Source of the DNA: Tepidibacter hydrothermalis
Lineage (GTDB): Bacteria; Bacillota; Clostridia; Peptostreptococcales; Peptostreptococcaceae
Direction: 5' to 3'
DNA: 64,000 nucleotides
Assembly: GCF_029542625.1 (NCBI RefSeq)
Contig: NZ_CP120733.1
Span: 2,046,001-2,110,000, forward strand
In this document: in pieces, positions 8,931-20,372 of the stretch
How the letters are laid out: every line of letters begins with the position of its first letter
Numbering within the stretch: the first letter of the stretch is position 1
Notes under the pieces: model-generated
Seen by the model: the letters and a program-made list of their open reading frames with translations, nothing else
Told to the model about the DNA's origin: nothing
The model's database searches: none
Program-made: the position numbers and the translations under genes

Positions 8931-9032
8931 AAAAATTCGCTTCATGCTAACGCATGGCTCATGTCGCCAACGAGTCCTAACGGTCTCCGTTGCTCAAAAT
9001 AGTTGTAAGTTTAGTTCTTCCATCAATGTTAT
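8931..9032 (+). repeat. Dispersed structured repeat, copy 1 (about 100 bp)
   Basis: Begins AAAAATTCGCTTCATGCTAA and ends ATCAATGTTAT, with the core ATGTCGCCAACGAGTCCTAA then CTCCGTTGCTCAAAA. The core is markedly more GC-rich than its surroundings and can fold (CAACG with CGTTG; GCATG with CATGC). Related copies on the same strand lie at 17308-17410 and 41792-41894. It lies between the convergent-side end of carB and the Dus gene start. Confidence 0.75.
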
Positions 9033-9067
9033 CCACAGAATGAAAATTTTATAATCCCTTAGTATAT

Positions 9068-9105
9068 AAAAACGACAATATTTACATAAATATTGTCGTT
9101 TATGG
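9068..9105 (-). terminator. Terminator of the arginine-carbamoyl phosphate operon
   Basis: Read leftward: AAACGACAATATTTATGTAA pairing with ATATTGTCGTTT, ending in T-rich DNA, 13 bases beyond the carB stop. Confidence 0.85.
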
Positions 9106-9117
9106 CTCTCTTCTTAA

Positions 9118-12100
9118 CTAAACAAAATAATTATCTAAAGAAACATACTCTATTTCTTCATCCTTTTTCTTTATATTAATAGCTTTTATAAATAAATTAG
9201 CTGTATCTATAGATGTAAATATAGGTACTTTTCTTTCTGTTGCTTTTTTTCTAAGCTTAAAGCCTTCACTTTCAAGACTGTTTCCGTTTGTAGGAGTATT
9301 TATAACTATGTTTATATGTCCTTTTGATATAAGATCATTTAATTTATCTAAATCTACTTGTTCACATGAGATACTATTATTATTAAAAAACTCGCTAGTT
9401 CCCTTTGAGGCATATAGTTTAAATCCAAGCTTATAGTATTTTTTTATAACTTCAAATGCTTCTTTTTTATTAACATCACTCAATGATACATATATTCCTC
9501 CATTAGTTGGAATATCTATATTTACTGCTCTAAATCCTTTATATACAGCTTTGTCTAAATTCTTATCTACCCCTAATACCTCTCCTGTTGATTTCATTTC
9601 AGGACTTAAATATACATCAACATTTGCTAGTTTTTCACTAGAGAAAACAGGTATTTTTACTGCATATAATTGTTTATTTTCTAAAAGTCCAGTTCCATAT
9701 CCTAGTTCTTTCAACTTATTTCCAAGCATAGATTCAACTGCTAATTTTACCATAGGAACTTGTGTGACTTTACTAAGGATTGGTACTGTTCTTGAAGCTC
9801 TTGGATTTACTTCTATAACATATACTTCTTTTCCGTCGTATACATATTGAATATTAACAAGTCCTACTATTTTAAGTTCTTTAACTATTTTCTTAGTATA
9901 AGAGACTAGCTTATCTATAGTCTCTTTATCTAAACTTACAGTAGGATATACAGTTATGCTATCCCCTGAGTGTACCCCTGTTTTTTCAATATGCTCCATT
10001 ATTCCAGGTATTAATATATCTTCTCCATCAGATATTGCATCTACTTCAATTTCAGTTCCTTTTACATACTTATCTATTAATACTGTATGTTGACTACTTA
10101 AACTTACAGCTTCATTCATATAATTTTGAAGTGTCTTATCATCATAAACCACCTGCATAGCACGTCCTCCTATTACATATGAAGGTCTAACTATTACAGG
10201 ATATCCTAATTTATTTGCTGTATTAAAAGCATCTTCTAAATTATTTACTGTATATCCTTTAGGAGTTGGAATGCTTAGATCTTTTAATATATCACTTAGC
10301 TTACCTCTATCTTCTGCTAAGTCTATAGATTCAAATGAAGTTCCAAGTATATTTACTTTTTTCTCAGATAATTGTTTAGTTAAGTTTATCGATGTTTGTC
10401 CTCCAAACTGAACTATAACTCCATCTGGTTTCTCTTTATTTATAACATTCATTACATCATCTATATATAAAGGTTCAAAATACAGTTTATCTGATATATC
10501 AAAATCTGTACTTACAGTTTCAGGATTATTATTTATTATTATAGATTCATATCCTTTTTCTTTTATTGCCCAAACTCCATGAACGCAGCAGTAATCAAAT
10601 TCTATACCCTGACCTATTCTTATAGGCCCTGAACCTAACACTATTATCTTTTTGTTATTAGATACTTCATTTTCATCTTCTTTATCATAACAAGAATAAT
10701 AATATGGAGTCGTTGACTCAAATTCACCACTACAGGTATCCACCATTTTATATACTGGATATATATTGTTATCTTTTCTGATTTTCTTTAAAGCTTCAAA
10801 ATCAATTCCTGATATTTCACAAATTTCCTCATCTGTAAATCCCATGGCCTGAGCATCATAAATCACATTTCCATCCATACTTTCTTGTTTTAGTTTATTC
10901 TCTATTTCAACTATATTGTTAATTCCATATAAGAACCATTTATCTATTTGAGTTAATTCAAAAATACACTCTAAATCTATTCCTATTCTTAAGGCTTCAG
11001 CTATAGCAAATATTCTCTCATCATCACTCATTTTTATTTTTTCAATTATCTCATCTTTATTCATATTAGTAATATGAGGTATTCTAAGTCCTGTAAACTT
11101 TGCTTCAAGGCAACTTACTGCTTTTAGTAAAGCATTTTCAAAACTTCTACTTATAGCCATAACCTCTCCAGTTGCTTTCATTTGAGTTCCAAGTTTTTTA
11201 TCAGCTTTATTAAATTTATCAAACGGCCATTTAGGTATTTTAACTACTACATAATCAAGGCTTGGCTCAAAGAATGCACTAGAATTTTTAGTTGCATAAT
11301 TTTTAAGTTCATCAAGGCTATATCCTATTGCAATTTTAGCTGCTATTTTTGCTATTGGATAACCTGCTGCTTTTGATGCTAAAGCGCTTGATCTACTTAC
11401 TCTAGGGTTTACTTCTATTACTATATATTTAGAGCTCTTGGGGTCTAATGCAAACTGTACATTGCATCCACCTTCTATTTTTAAACTTCTTATTATATCT
11501 ATAGAAGCTGTTCTTAACATTTGATATTCTTTATCTCTTAGTGTTTGAGATGGAGCTATAACTATGCTGTCTCCTGTATGAACCCCTACTGGATCTATAT
11601 TTTCCATATTACATATAATGATACAGTTATCTTTTTTATCTCTTATTACTTCATACTCTATTTCCTTCCATCCAGCTACACTTTGTTCTAATAGTATTTG
11701 GTTTATAGGACTGCTTTTTAATCCATTTTCACAAGTATTAATCAGCTCTTCATAATTATTAGCAATCCCCCCACCAGTTCCACCTAGTGTATAGGCTGGT
11801 CTTATTATTACAGGATATCCGTATTCTTTAACAAATTCTTCACATTCTTTTATATTATTAGCTATTATACTCATAGGAACTGGCTGTTTTATATCTATCA
11901 TTAGTTTTTTGAATTCTTCTCTATCTTCTGCTTTTTTTATAGTATCACTATCTGTTCCTAAAAACTTTACATTATATTTATCAAGTATCCCTTTTTCCTG
12001 TAACTCCATTGCAAGGTTAAGAGCTGTTTGTCCTCCAAACCCTGCTAATATTCCATCTGGTTTTTCTTTTTGAATTATATTTTCTAAGCTTTCTATATTA

Positions 12101-12306
12101 AGAGGTTCTATATACACCTTATCAGCTATATCCATATCAGTCATTATAGTTGCAGGATTAGAGTTAACAAGAACTGTTTTTATTCCTTCTTCCTTTATAG
12201 CTTTACAAGCTTGAGTTCCTGAATAATCAAACTCTGCTGCTTGGCCTATAACTATAGGTCCTGAACCTATGATAATTACTTTTTTTATACTTTTATCTAA
12301 CCCCAT
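9118..12306 (-). CDS. carB: Carbamoyl phosphate synthase large subunit
   Basis: A 1062-residue protein of normal length. It has two homologous halves, each opening with an IGSGPI.IGQ-type loop ([19 protein letters not shown] at the start; [18 protein letters not shown] near residue 555) followed by an ATP-grasp domain, and a C-terminal methylglyoxal-synthase-like allosteric domain (from about 930). It makes carbamoyl phosphate from bicarbonate, ATP and ammonia channelled from CarA. The start overlaps the carA stop (TAATG). As the last gene of a T-box-led arginine operon, it should mainly feed ornithine carbamoyltransferase. Confidence 0.98.
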   Translation of the reverse strand: MGLDKSIKKVIIIGSGPIVIGQAAEFDYSGTQACKAIKEEGIKTVLVNSNPATIMTDMDIADKVYIEPLNIESLENIIQKEKPDGILAGFGGQTALNLAMELQEKGILDKYNVKFLGTDSDTIKKAEDREEFKKLMIDIKQPVPMSIIANNIKECEEFVKEYGYPVIIRPAYTLGGTGGGIANNYEELINTCENGLKSSPINQILLEQSVAGWKEIEYEVIRDKKDNCIIICNMENIDPVGVHTGDSIVIAPSQTLRDKEYQMLRTASIDIIRSLKIEGGCNVQFALDPKSSKYIVIEVNPRVSRSSALASKAAGYPIAKIAAKIAIGYSLDELKNYATKNSSAFFEPSLDYVVVKIPKWPFDKFNKADKKLGTQMKATGEVMAISRSFENALLKAVSCLEAKFTGLRIPHITNMNKDEIIEKIKMSDDERIFAIAEALRIGIDLECIFELTQIDKWFLYGINNIVEIENKLKQESMDGNVIYDAQAMGFTDEEICEISGIDFEALKKIRKDNNIYPVYKMVDTCSGEFESTTPYYYSCYDKEDENEVSNNKKIIVLGSGPIRIGQGIEFDYCCVHGVWAIKEKGYESIIINNNPETVSTDFDISDKLYFEPLYIDDVMNVINKEKPDGVIVQFGGQTSINLTKQLSEKKVNILGTSFESIDLAEDRGKLSDILKDLSIPTPKGYTVNNLEDAFNTANKLGYPVIVRPSYVIGGRAMQVVYDDKTLQNYMNEAVSLSSQHTVLIDKYVKGTEIEVDAISDGEDILIPGIMEHIEKTGVHSGDSITVYPTVSLDKETIDKLVSYTKKIVKELKIVGLVNIQYVYDGKEVYVIEVNPRASRTVPILSKVTQVPMVKLAVESMLGNKLKELGYGTGLLENKQLYAVKIPVFSSEKLANVDVYLSPEMKSTGEVLGVDKNLDKAVYKGFRAVNIDIPTNGGIYVSLSDVNKKEAFEVIKKYYKLGFKLYASKGTSEFFNNNSISCEQVDLDKLNDLISKGHINIVINTPTNGNSLESEGFKLRKKATERKVPIFTSIDTANLFIKAINIKKKDEEIEYVSLDNYFV

Positions 12307-13376
12307 TACTGATCCCCTCCTAATACAGATATAAATTTATCGAATATATATGAAGAATCCTGTGGTCCAGGAGAACCTTCTGGATGATACTGAACTGAAA
12401 ACACTGGATAATTTTTATGTTTCATTCCTTCTACAGTATTGTCATTCAGATTTATATGAGTTACTATCATATCTTTATCTTCTATACTATTTTTATCTAC
12501 TGCATATCCATGGTTTTGAGATGTTATATACGATTTATCTTTGTCTATATCGTATACCCCATGGTTTCCTCCTCTATGTCCGTACTTCATTTTGTAAGTA
12601 TTCCCACCAACTGCCAGTGCTATTATTTGATGTCCTAGGCATATCCCCAATGTAGGTATATTTTTCATTAATTCTTTAGTCATCTCAATTGCATCTTTAA
12701 CCTCTTTAGGATCTCCAGGCCCGTTGCTTAAAAGTACTCCATCTGGCTTTATACTCATTATCTCTTCAAAAGATGCGTTGTATGGAAGTATAGTTACATC
12801 ACAGTCTCTTTGCTTTAAGTTATTTATTATATTTTGCTTTACTCCAAAATCAACTACAGCAACCTTATAACCATCTCCCTTTATATTAATAATTTCTTTA
12901 GTACTTACCTTTTTCATCCAATCATCTTTAATTTCAGTATTATTTAAAATTTCTTTTATCTCATTAATTGATAGATTTTCACTAGATATTACACACTTTA
13001 ATACTCCAGAATTTCTTATCTTTTTAGTTATACTTCTTGTATCAACTCCATAAATACCTACTATATCCATACTTTTAAGCATCTCATCTATGCTTTTATC
13101 ACTCATATAATTAGAGGGATTATTGGAAATGTTTTTCACGATGAATCCTTTTGCATGTATTTTTAATGATTCATTCTCAATATTATTAACTCCGTAATTG
13201 CCTATTAAAGGATATGTCATATTTATTATTTGACCTGCATAAGAAGGATCAGTTAGTATCTCCTGATACCCTGTCATAGAAGTATTAAAAACAAGTTCTC
13301 CAACAGTAGTTCCTACTTTCCCAAACCCCTTACCTTCATATATGCTTCCATCTTCTAAATATAAAATAGCATCCAT
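12306..13376 (-). CDS. carA: Carbamoyl phosphate synthase small subunit
   Basis: A 356-residue glutamine amidotransferase subunit that supplies ammonia to CarB. The N-terminal CarA domain ([15 protein letters not shown]) is followed by a class I amidotransferase domain with the nucleophile elbow [13 protein letters not shown] and the His/Glu pair in [12 protein letters not shown]. The start is set at 13376, where GGGGTGAG precedes ATG; an in-frame ATG 36 bases upstream lacks a ribosome site and would overlap argD. It is translationally coupled to carB. Confidence 0.97.
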   Translation of the reverse strand: MDAILYLEDGSIYEGKGFGKVGTTVGELVFNTSMTGYQEILTDPSYAGQIINMTYPLIGNYGVNNIENESLKIHAKGFIVKNISNNPSNYMSDKSIDEMLKSMDIVGIYGVDTRSITKKIRNSGVLKCVISSENLSINEIKEILNNTEIKDDWMKKVSTKEIINIKGDGYKVAVVDFGVKQNIINNLKQRDCDVTILPYNASFEEIMSIKPDGVLLSNGPGDPKEVKDAIEMTKELMKNIPTLGICLGHQIIALAVGGNTYKMKYGHRGGNHGVYDIDKDKSYITSQNHGYAVDKNSIEDKDMIVTHINLNDNTVEGMKHKNYPVFSVQYHPEGSPGPQDSSYIFDKFISVLGGDQ

Positions 13377-13395
13377 TTTCTCACCCCACTTAATA

Positions 13396-14568
13396 TTAAT
13401 TGCATAATTCATTCAAAACTTCATTTAATATATATATAAACTTATCTATATCTTCCTTAGTAACATTTAATGGAGGCAGTATTCTTACTACATTATCTCC
13501 TGCACCTACTAATAAAAGACCTTTTTGAAAACACTTACTAATTAATTTGCTTTTGTCGATACTTAGCTTTATTCCAAGCATTAATCCCATTCCTTGAACT
13601 TTATCTAAGACTTCATATTTCTCTTTTAATATTAAAAGGTTGTTGATAATATAATTACTTTTTTCATCCACTTTATCTAATACACCATTATCAATTAGTT
13701 CATTTAGTACTGCTAATGATACCGAACACCCTAGAGGATTTCCTCCAAAAGTGCTTCCATGGTCTCCAGGAGCAAATGCATCAGCTGCTTTTTGAGTTGC
13801 AAGTACAGCTCCAATTGGAAATCCTCCACCTAACCCCTTTGCCATACATATAACATCAGGTATTACTTCAAACTTTTTATATGCAAATAGACTTCCTGTT
13901 CTACCTACTCCACACTGTATTTCATCAAATATTAAAAGAGCATTATATTTTTCACACATTTTCTTTACTTCTTTTAAAAAATCTATTTGAGCAGGTATTA
14001 TACCTCCTTCACCTTGAATAGGTTCAATTATAACTGAACAGGTATTTTCATCTATTTTATTTTTCAAATCGTCTATATCATTAAATTTACTACTCTTTGT
14101 TCCACTCATAAGTGGCATGAAATCTTTTTGGTATTTTTCTTGTCCTGTTATAGCAAGAGCTCCCATTGTTCTTCCATGAAAAGAATTCTCCATAAATATT
14201 ATTTCATTCTTTTTACTTGTTCCATTATTTATTCCATATTTTCTAGCTAACTTAATAGCTGTTTCTACTGCTTCTGTTCCACTGTTGCAGAAGAAAACTT
14301 TATCATGATCGCTATAATCACATAGTTTTTTTGCAAGATCTAATTGATTCGTGTTCCAATATAAATTTGATATATGGATAAGGTTATTACCTTGATCATT
14401 CAAAGCTTTTATTATAGCTGGATGAGAATGCCCCAAACAGTTTACTGCAACTCCAGAAACAAAATCTATATATTCTTTTCCATTTATGTCATATACCTTA
14501 CTACCTAACCCTTTTTCAAAGGTTACATCAACTCTTGAGTAAGTATTCATTATATTGTTTTTGCTCAT
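13396..14568 (-). CDS. argD: Acetylornithine aminotransferase
   Basis: A 390-residue class III PLP aminotransferase that converts N-acetylglutamate semialdehyde to N-acetylornithine with glutamate. Visible landmarks: NSGTEAVETAIKLARK (cofactor-phosphate loop), ENSFHGRTMGALAITGQ, FDEIQCGVGRTG (Asp for the pyridine nitrogen) and the lysine in CMAKGLGGGFPIGA. It lies 22 bases after argF and ends 19 bases before carA, inside the arginine operon. Confidence 0.97.
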   Translation of the reverse strand: MSKNNIMNTYSRVDVTFEKGLGSKVYDINGKEYIDFVSGVAVNCLGHSHPAIIKALNDQGNNLIHISNLYWNTNQLDLAKKLCDYSDHDKVFFCNSGTEAVETAIKLARKYGINNGTSKKNEIIFMENSFHGRTMGALAITGQEKYQKDFMPLMSGTKSSKFNDIDDLKNKIDENTCSVIIEPIQGEGGIIPAQIDFLKEVKKMCEKYNALLIFDEIQCGVGRTGSLFAYKKFEVIPDVICMAKGLGGGFPIGAVLATQKAADAFAPGDHGSTFGGNPLGCSVSLAVLNELIDNGVLDKVDEKSNYIINNLLILKEKYEVLDKVQGMGLMLGIKLSIDKSKLISKCFQKGLLLVGAGDNVVRILPPLNVTKEDIDKFIYILNEVLNELCN

Positions 14569-14590
14569 TACTTAATCCCCCATATCTTAT

Positions 14591-15589
14591 TTAAATATTT
14601 CCTATAGTTGCAACCATTACGGCTTTAATAGTATGCATTCTATTTTCAGCTTCATCGAATACAACTGAATGCTTTGATCTAAATACTTCGTCTGTAACTT
14701 CCATTTCTTTCAATCCAAACTTTTCATATATTTCGTTACCAACCTTCGTATTTAAATCGTGAAATGCTGGTAAACAGTGCATAAATATCACATCATTATT
14801 TTCAGTTTTATTAATCATATCCATGTTAACTTGATACGGCTTTAGTAGTTTGATTCTTTCTTCAAATTGATCTTCTTCTCCCATTGATACCCAAACGTCT
14901 GTATATATTACATCTGCATATTTGACTTCATTTACATCCTCCGTAAGAGTAATACTTGCACCTGTGTCCTTTGCAATTTCTTTCATTTCATCAACTAACT
15001 CTTCACACGGCCATAATTTTTCGGGAGCAAGTGCTACGAAATCCATTCCCATTTTTACTGCACCTATTAATAACGAATTTCCCATATTGTTTCTAGCATC
15101 ACCTACATAAACGAATTTAACTTTGTTAAGTGGCTTATTTACATTTTCCTTAACTGTTAAAAAGTCAGCTAATATCTGAGTCGGATGATACATATCAGTA
15201 AGTCCATTCCATACTGGTATACCAGCGTTTTTTGCTAGAATCTCAACTGATTCCTGTTTAAATCCTCTAAATTCTATACCATCATAAAATCTTCCTAAAA
15301 CTTTAGCTGTATCTTCTATTGATTCTTTTTTGCCCATTTGACTGTCATTAGCTCCTAAAAATGTAACATGACCACCTTCATCAAATGCTGCAACTTCAAA
15401 TGAACATCTAGTTCTAGTAGAAGTTTTTTCAAATAGTAATACTATATTTTTTCCATCTAGTAGATTTCCTTTTATTCCTGATCTTTTCTTAGACTTTAAA
15501 TCCCCCGCTAAATCAAAAAGATATTTCATCTCGCTTTGTGTAAAATCCTTTAATGTTAAAAAACTTCTTCCCTTTAAATTAATTCCCAT
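14591..15589 (-). CDS. argF: Ornithine carbamoyltransferase
   Basis: A 332-residue enzyme that forms citrulline from ornithine and carbamoyl phosphate. The carbamoyl phosphate site is [15 protein letters not shown] (STRTR), followed by [11 protein letters not shown] (HPTQ); the ornithine site includes [10 protein letters not shown] (HCLP). Length is typical of anabolic OTCases. The start codon overlaps the end of argB by 11 bases. An argF name is preferred over argI or catabolic arcB because of the biosynthetic operon. Confidence 0.97.
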   Translation of the reverse strand: MGINLKGRSFLTLKDFTQSEMKYLFDLAGDLKSKKRSGIKGNLLDGKNIVLLFEKTSTRTRCSFEVAAFDEGGHVTFLGANDSQMGKKESIEDTAKVLGRFYDGIEFRGFKQESVEILAKNAGIPVWNGLTDMYHPTQILADFLTVKENVNKPLNKVKFVYVGDARNNMGNSLLIGAVKMGMDFVALAPEKLWPCEELVDEMKEIAKDTGASITLTEDVNEVKYADVIYTDVWVSMGEEDQFEERIKLLKPYQVNMDMINKTENNDVIFMHCLPAFHDLNTKVGNEIYEKFGLKEMEVTDEVFRSKHSVVFDEAENRMHTIKAVMVATIGNI

Positions 15590-16463
15590 TTTTATTTCCC
15601 CCTTCTATCATTGTTCCCATTCCTTCATTTGTAAATATTTCTAATAGTAGACTGTGTTCTCGTCTTCCATCTATAAGGTGAATATTCTTTGTTCCTTTTT
15701 CAAGAGCATCAATACAGCACTCAAGCTTAGGAATCATACCTCCTTTAATTATTCCTGATTTTATATACTCTTTTATCTTCTCAGTATTTATACTTGATAT
15801 AAAAGTTGATTCATCGTTTAAATCTTTGTATATCCCTTTTACATCAGTTAAAAGAATTAGTTTCTCAGCTTTTAAGCAAGAGCTTATTGAAGATGCTGCA
15901 TAATCTGCATTAACGTTATATATATTTCCTTCTGAATCACATCCAATAGGAGATATTACTGGTAAGTGATTATTTTTGATTAAATCTAATAATAGTTTTT
16001 CATTGATACTTACAACTTCTCCAACATAACCAATGTCTGTTTTTTTGTTATTATTAAATATATATTTTTTCTTTGCTTTAATTAAATTTGAATCTCTTCC
16101 ACTAATTCCAACAGCACTAATATCATGAGCACATAGCTTGGAAGCTATTTCTTTATTTATTTTTGATGATAGAATCATTTCAACTAATTCCACAGTTTCT
16201 TTATCAGTAACTCTTAGTCCATCAATAAAATTACTTTCTATTTCTAGTTTATTTAAAAAATTAGAAATATAAGGCCCTCCACCATGCACGATTATCACGT
16301 TAATTCCAACAAGATTCATTAAAGCCACATCTTCAATAAATGCTTTTTTAGAATTTTCATTTTTCATTATGCTTCCTCCGTATTTTATTACGAAGGTTTT
16401 GCCTTTAAATTCTTTGATATAAGGCAGTGCTTCCATCAGCAAGGCTGCTTTTTCTTCATTCAT
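15579..16463 (-). CDS. argB: Acetylglutamate kinase
   Basis: A 294-residue amino acid kinase that phosphorylates N-acetylglutamate, the second step of the pathway. [21 protein letters not shown] and the C-terminal [14 protein letters not shown] loop are intact. About 22 residues precede the first strand ([19 protein letters not shown]), matching the N-terminal helix of arginine-feedback-inhibited hexameric kinases; this fits a recycling pathway with ArgJ, where the kinase is the control point. It is the first gene after the two leftward T-box leaders. Confidence 0.97.
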   Translation of the reverse strand: MNEEKAALLMEALPYIKEFKGKTFVIKYGGSIMKNENSKKAFIEDVALMNLVGINVIIVHGGGPYISNFLNKLEIESNFIDGLRVTDKETVELVEMILSSKINKEIASKLCAHDISAVGISGRDSNLIKAKKKYIFNNNKKTDIGYVGEVVSINEKLLLDLIKNNHLPVISPIGCDSEGNIYNVNADYAASSISSCLKAEKLILLTDVKGIYKDLNDESTFISSINTEKIKEYIKSGIIKGGMIPKLECCIDALEKGTKNIHLIDGRREHSLLLEIFTNEGMGTMIEGGNKNGN

Positions 16464-16524
16464 TGTTTACCTCTCCCTTCTCCATTTCAGAATATTCTGT
16501 ATTTTAAAATTACAATGACTTGAT

Positions 16525-16766
16525 AAAAAAACTCCCGTCTCTTAAAATTAAGAGACGAGAGTTACCCCGTGTTACCACTCTTGTTGACATAAGGTTTCGC
16601 TTTATGCCCACTCGTATGATTTTAACGGAATCACCGTATTTTCGTACTATTACTTCAGAAAATCTCCTCGAGGACTCTCTTCAATACAGTTATGTTGCTA
16701 GACTCACACCTACTCTAGCTCGCTGAAACAATCGCCGTACCTACTCTTCCTTTCATAGGATTTATT
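16525..16766 (-). promoter_or_regulatory. T-box leader 1 of the argB operon (proximal)
   Basis: Read leftward from about 16766. It contains a stem I region with GTTTCAGCGAGC, the conserved AGAGTGGTAACACGG T-box sequence at about 16585-16571, and a terminator of GTCTCTTAATTTTAAGAGAC with a T-run. The likely specifier bulge contains AAGAGAG; AGA would read tRNA-Arg, fitting the operon. Uncharged tRNA is expected to stabilise the antiterminator and allow transcription of argB-F-D-carAB. Confidence 0.9.
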
Positions 16767-16785
16767 ATTTTTTTGTATATTTATA

Positions 16786-17041
16786 TAAAAAAAAGTTCCC
16801 ATCTCTTATAATTTAAGAGACGAGAACTTACCCGCGTTACCACTCTTGTTAACATAAAAATATATAAATTTATGTTCACTCATCTGATTTTAACGGAATC
16901 ACCGTATTTTCCTACTATTACTTCAGAAAATCTCCTCGAGGGCTCTCTTCAATACAGTTATGTTACTAGACTCACACCTACTCTAGCTCGCTGAAACAAT
17001 CGCCATATCTACTCTCCCTTTCATAGGATTTAATATTTTTT
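16786..17041 (-). promoter_or_regulatory. T-box leader 2 of the argB operon (distal)
   Basis: A second complete T-box unit just upstream of the first and closely similar to it. It has its own TGGTAACGCGG antiterminator sequence and a terminator (GTCTCTTAAATTATAAGAGA plus T-run) at about 16827-16788. With the proximal unit it forms a tandem two-step gate, which should sharpen the response to uncharged tRNA-Arg. Confidence 0.88.
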
Positions 17042-17307
17042 TGTATAATGAAATTCAGTTTCGAATTATTTTTAAAACTAATTATATTTTCTTATTTTGG
17101 ATTTGTCAACAACAAATTTTTCAATATTGAATATTTCGTTTTTTCTAATTTGTTGACTATTATATCTATATTGTGAATAATAGTCAATAAGAATTTTTTA
17201 AAAATATTTAAAATAACATTATATAAAAAAATTTATTTTTATAGTTGACTTTAGAATAAAAAGTATCTATAATGAATTTCAACGCAACATCAATTTAATT
17301 TCAAACA

Positions 17308-17410
17308 AAAATTCGTCTAGTCGCTACGCGCTGACTCATGTCGCCAACGAGTCCTACGGGCTCCGTTGCTCAAAAATAGTTGCAAATTTAGTTTTTTAAT
17401 CAATGTTATT
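17308..17410 (+). repeat. Dispersed structured repeat, copy 2
   Basis: AAAATTCGTCTAGTCGCTAC, then ACTCATGTCGCCAACGAGTC, CTCCGTTGCTCAAAAATAGT and ATCAATGTTATT. It matches the element at 8931-9032 along its full length. It separates the two divergent T-box pairs of the arginine locus. Confidence 0.75.
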
Positions 17411-17438
17411 TCTATATTTAAAATTATATAAGTTATCT

Positions 17439-17682
17439 AAATCCTATGAAGTGGAGAGTAAGTATAATAATTGTTTCAGCGAGTTGGAGTTGGTGGAAGT
17501 CCAGCAGCATAGTTATACCCAAAAGAGCCACAGAGGATATTTTCTGAAATAGCAGTAGGAAAATACGGTCCCACCGTTAATGGGCAATGAGTGGATATGA
17601 TTTTTTTCATATCAATTAGAGTGGTAACACGGGATTATTCTCTCGTCTCTTTGTATATAAGAGATGAGAGTTTTTTTATACA
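17439..17682 (+). promoter_or_regulatory. T-box leader 1 of the argC operon (distal)
   Basis: Starts with AAATCCTATGAAGTGGAGAG. Stem I is followed by GTTTCAGCGAG, a candidate specifier AGA in CCAAAAGAGCC, the T-box AGAGTGGTAACACGGGAT near 17618-17635, and a terminator (CTCGTCTCTTTGTATATAAG with GAGATGAGAG plus T-run). It is nearly identical to the next unit. Confidence 0.9.
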
Positions 17683-17699
17683 AAAATTTAACAATAAAA

Positions 17700-17942
17700 A
17701 ATCCTATGAAATGGAGAGTAAGTATAATGATTGTTTCAGCGAGCTGGAGTTGGTGAAAGTCCAGCAGCATAGTTATACCTAAAAGAGCCATGGAGGATAT
17801 TTTCTGAAATAGCAGTAGGAAAATACGGTCCCGCCGTTAATGGGCAATGAGTGGATATGATTTTTTTCATATCAATTAGAGTGGTAACACGGGATTATTC
17901 TCTCGTCTCTTGATATATCAAGAGATGAGTTTTTTTATACAA
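17700..17942 (+). promoter_or_regulatory. T-box leader 2 of the argC operon (proximal)
   Basis: A near-exact duplicate of the unit at 17439-17682, with the same specifier candidate and T-box AGAGTGGTAACACGGGAT near 17878-17895. Its terminator (TCTCGTCTCTTGATATATCA, AGAGATGAG, T-run) ends about 27 bases before the argC start. The high identity of the pair suggests a recent tandem duplication. Confidence 0.9.
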
Positions 17943-17968
17943 AAATTTAAATAAGAGAAGGTGATATT

Positions 17969-19006
17969 GTGATAAAAGCAGGTGTTATAGGTTCAACAGG
18001 ATATGCTGGCCAGCAGTTAGTTTGGTTTTTAAATAATCATCCTGATGTTAAAATTAATTTTTTATCTTCTCACAGCTACAGTGGTGTTTCTTTTTCCAAA
18101 ATATATGGTAACTATAGTAAAAGCATAGAATCTATATGTGTAGATATAAAAGAAGCAGAAAGTAAGCTTAGTGAGATAGATATTCTTTTTATTGCACTAC
18201 CCCACGGCAAGTCATTTAATTTAGTAAAAAAAGCTTTAAATTTAGGCGTAAAAGTTATAGATCTAGGAGCAGATTTCAGGTTAAAAGATCCTGATATTTA
18301 TAAACAATGGTACGCTCTAGATCACCAAGCTATTAATTTATTACCCAAATCTATATATGGTTTACCTGAGTTAAATAGAAAAATCATAAAAGAATCTAAC
18401 TTAATAGCAAATCCTGGATGTTATCCTACTGCAAGTATACTAGCTTTAACTCCTCTTTTAAAATCTAATATTATTGATCCGTTTTCAATAATTATTGATG
18501 CTAAATCAGGGGTATCAGGTGCAGGTAGATCTTTGAATACATCTATTCTTTATGGAGAATGTAATGAATCAATAAAAGCGTATTCAGTATCATCTCATAG
18601 ACATACACCTGAAATAGAACAAGTGTTGTCTCAGATAAATAGTGAAAACATTTCTCTATTATTTACTCCTCATTTAGTTCCAATGAATAGAGGAATATTA
18701 ACAACATGTTATGGTAATTTGGTAAAAGATATTTCTCAGGAAGAATTATATAAAATATACAGTTCATTTTATAAAGACGAATCATTCGTAAGAGTAATTG
18801 AGGAAATTCCAGAAACTAAATGGGTTAAAGGGTCTAATTTTTGTGATATTGCTATAAGAGTTGATGAAAGAACAAAAAAAGTAATAATAGTATCAGCTAT
18901 AGATAACCTGATAAAAGGAGCTGCAGGACAAGCAGTTCAAAATATGAACATTATGTTTAATTTAGATGAAAATAAAGGATTAGATTTACTGTCGATGTTT
19001 CCATAG
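17969..19006 (+). CDS. argC: N-acetyl-gamma-glutamyl-phosphate reductase
   Basis: A 345-residue NADPH-dependent enzyme of the third arginine step. [13 protein letters not shown] is the dinucleotide-binding loop, and the catalytic cysteine is in [20 protein letters not shown] and HRHTPEIEQ are also diagnostic. The start is a GTG preceded by GAGAAGG, placing the leader terminator just upstream. It is followed 26 bases later by argJ. Confidence 0.97.
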   Translation: MIKAGVIGSTGYAGQQLVWFLNNHPDVKINFLSSHSYSGVSFSKIYGNYSKSIESICVDIKEAESKLSEIDILFIALPHGKSFNLVKKALNLGVKVIDLGADFRLKDPDIYKQWYALDHQAINLLPKSIYGLPELNRKIIKESNLIANPGCYPTASILALTPLLKSNIIDPFSIIIDAKSGVSGAGRSLNTSILYGECNESIKAYSVSSHRHTPEIEQVLSQINSENISLLFTPHLVPMNRGILTTCYGNLVKDISQEELYKIYSSFYKDESFVRVIEEIPETKWVKGSNFCDIAIRVDERTKKVIIVSAIDNLIKGAAGQAVQNMNIMFNLDENKGLDLLSMFP

Positions 19007-19041
19007 AGTAAAAAAATACACATAAAGAAAGGGTGACTAAA

Positions 19042-20256
19042 TTGAAAATATTAGAAAATAAAACTATTACAGATGTTCCTTATTTTAAAGCTACAGGTAT
19101 ACACTCTGGAGTAAAAAGAAAAAGAAAAGATTTATGTATTATATATAGTGAAAAAGAAGCAGTAGCTGCAGCCGCTTTTACTCAAAATAAATTCGCAGCA
19201 GCTCCAGTTGTTGTAAGTAAGGATCATATACAATCAAATAATACACAAGCAATAGTGATCAATAGCGGAAATGCTAATGCTTGTACTGGTGATGAGGGAA
19301 TAGATAATGCATACTCAATGGCTAAAACAACTGCTGATTGTTTAGGATTATCTTCAAAAGAAGTGCTAGTAGCATCTACTGGTATAATCGGACTTCCACT
19401 TCCTATGGCTATTATTAATGCTGGAATTAAAAATGCATGTACTCAAATTTCATCTACTGGCGGAAATTGTGCAGCTGAAGCTATAATGACTACTGATACT
19501 TTTACTAAAAAAATAACTGTAGAATTTGACCTAGATGGTAAAAAAATATTACTAAGTGGTATAGCTAAAGGCTCTGGAATGATTCACCCTAATATGGCTA
19601 CTATGTTAAGCTTTATTGTGAGTAATGTGAATATATCTAAAGATATGCTATCAATTGCATTAAAAGAAAGTATAGATGATTCATATAATATGATTTCGGT
19701 GGATGGAGATACTAGTACTAATGATATGGTTATAGGCATGGCAAATAAAACTGCTAATAACACTATTATAGATTCAAAAGATGATAATTATATAAAATTC
19801 AAAAAAGCCTTGGATTTTCTAAATAAAGAACTCGCTAAACTGATAGCTAAAGATGGAGAAGGTGCTACAAAACTTATAGAAGTTTCTTTAAATAATGCTA
19901 AAACTTTGAAAGATGCTAAGTTATGTGCTAAATCTGTTATTTCTTCTAGTTTAGTAAAATCAGCATTTTTCGGAGAAGATGCCAATTGGGGAAGAATCGT
20001 ATGTTCTCTAGGTTATTCTAATGCAGAATTTTCTCCAGAAAAAATAGATGTATCTTTTCAAAACAAAATAGGAAATATACAGCTTTTTAAAGATGGTAAA
20101 GAAGTTTCTTTTGATGAAGAATTAGCAAAAAATATATTAAGTGAAGAACATATAAATATCATTATAGACTTAAAAGACGGTGAACATTGTGCAACTGCTT
20201 GGGGATGTGATTTAAGCTTTGATTATGTAAAAATTAATGCTTCTTATAGATCATAA
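19042..20256 (+). CDS. argJ: Bifunctional glutamate N-acetyltransferase / ornithine acetyltransferase
   Basis: A self-cleaving enzyme of about 404 residues that moves the acetyl group from N-acetylornithine to glutamate, making the pathway cyclic. The cleavage site is in GSGMIHPNMATML, where the Thr becomes the N-terminal nucleophile of the beta chain. The C-terminus SFDYVKINASYRS is typical. The TTG at 19042 is chosen because AAAGGGTG lies at the right distance; a GTG at 19033 is inside that site and less likely. Whether it also uses acetyl-CoA cannot be told. The rest of the pathway (argG, argH) is not in the window. Confidence 0.96.
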   Translation: MKILENKTITDVPYFKATGIHSGVKRKRKDLCIIYSEKEAVAAAAFTQNKFAAAPVVVSKDHIQSNNTQAIVINSGNANACTGDEGIDNAYSMAKTTADCLGLSSKEVLVASTGIIGLPLPMAIINAGIKNACTQISSTGGNCAAEAIMTTDTFTKKITVEFDLDGKKILLSGIAKGSGMIHPNMATMLSFIVSNVNISKDMLSIALKESIDDSYNMISVDGDTSTNDMVIGMANKTANNTIIDSKDDNYIKFKKALDFLNKELAKLIAKDGEGATKLIEVSLNNAKTLKDAKLCAKSVISSSLVKSAFFGEDANWGRIVCSLGYSNAEFSPEKIDVSFQNKIGNIQLFKDGKEVSFDEELAKNILSEEHINIIIDLKDGEHCATAWGCDLSFDYVKINASYRS

Positions 20257-20321
20257 TATGTAAATACAATATTTAATTTAATCTATCACTGTTCTATAAT
20301 TACGAATATCCAATTATGCAA

Positions 20322-20362
20322 AATAGCCGGAGAAAATTATATCCCCGGCTATATTATTATGT
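20322..20362. terminator. Shared terminator between argJ and flagellinolysin
   Basis: ATAGCCGGAGAAAATTATAT followed by CCCCGGCTATATTATT. The GC-rich stem with AT-rich flanks lies between the convergent ends of argJ and the flagellinolysin gene and could serve both. Confidence 0.7.
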
Positions 20363-20372
20363 AATTGATTTC

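Noticed and set aside
16520-17782. Short frames across the T-box leaders
   Set aside because: They fall inside structured leader RNA; conserved positions follow T-box structure, not codons.
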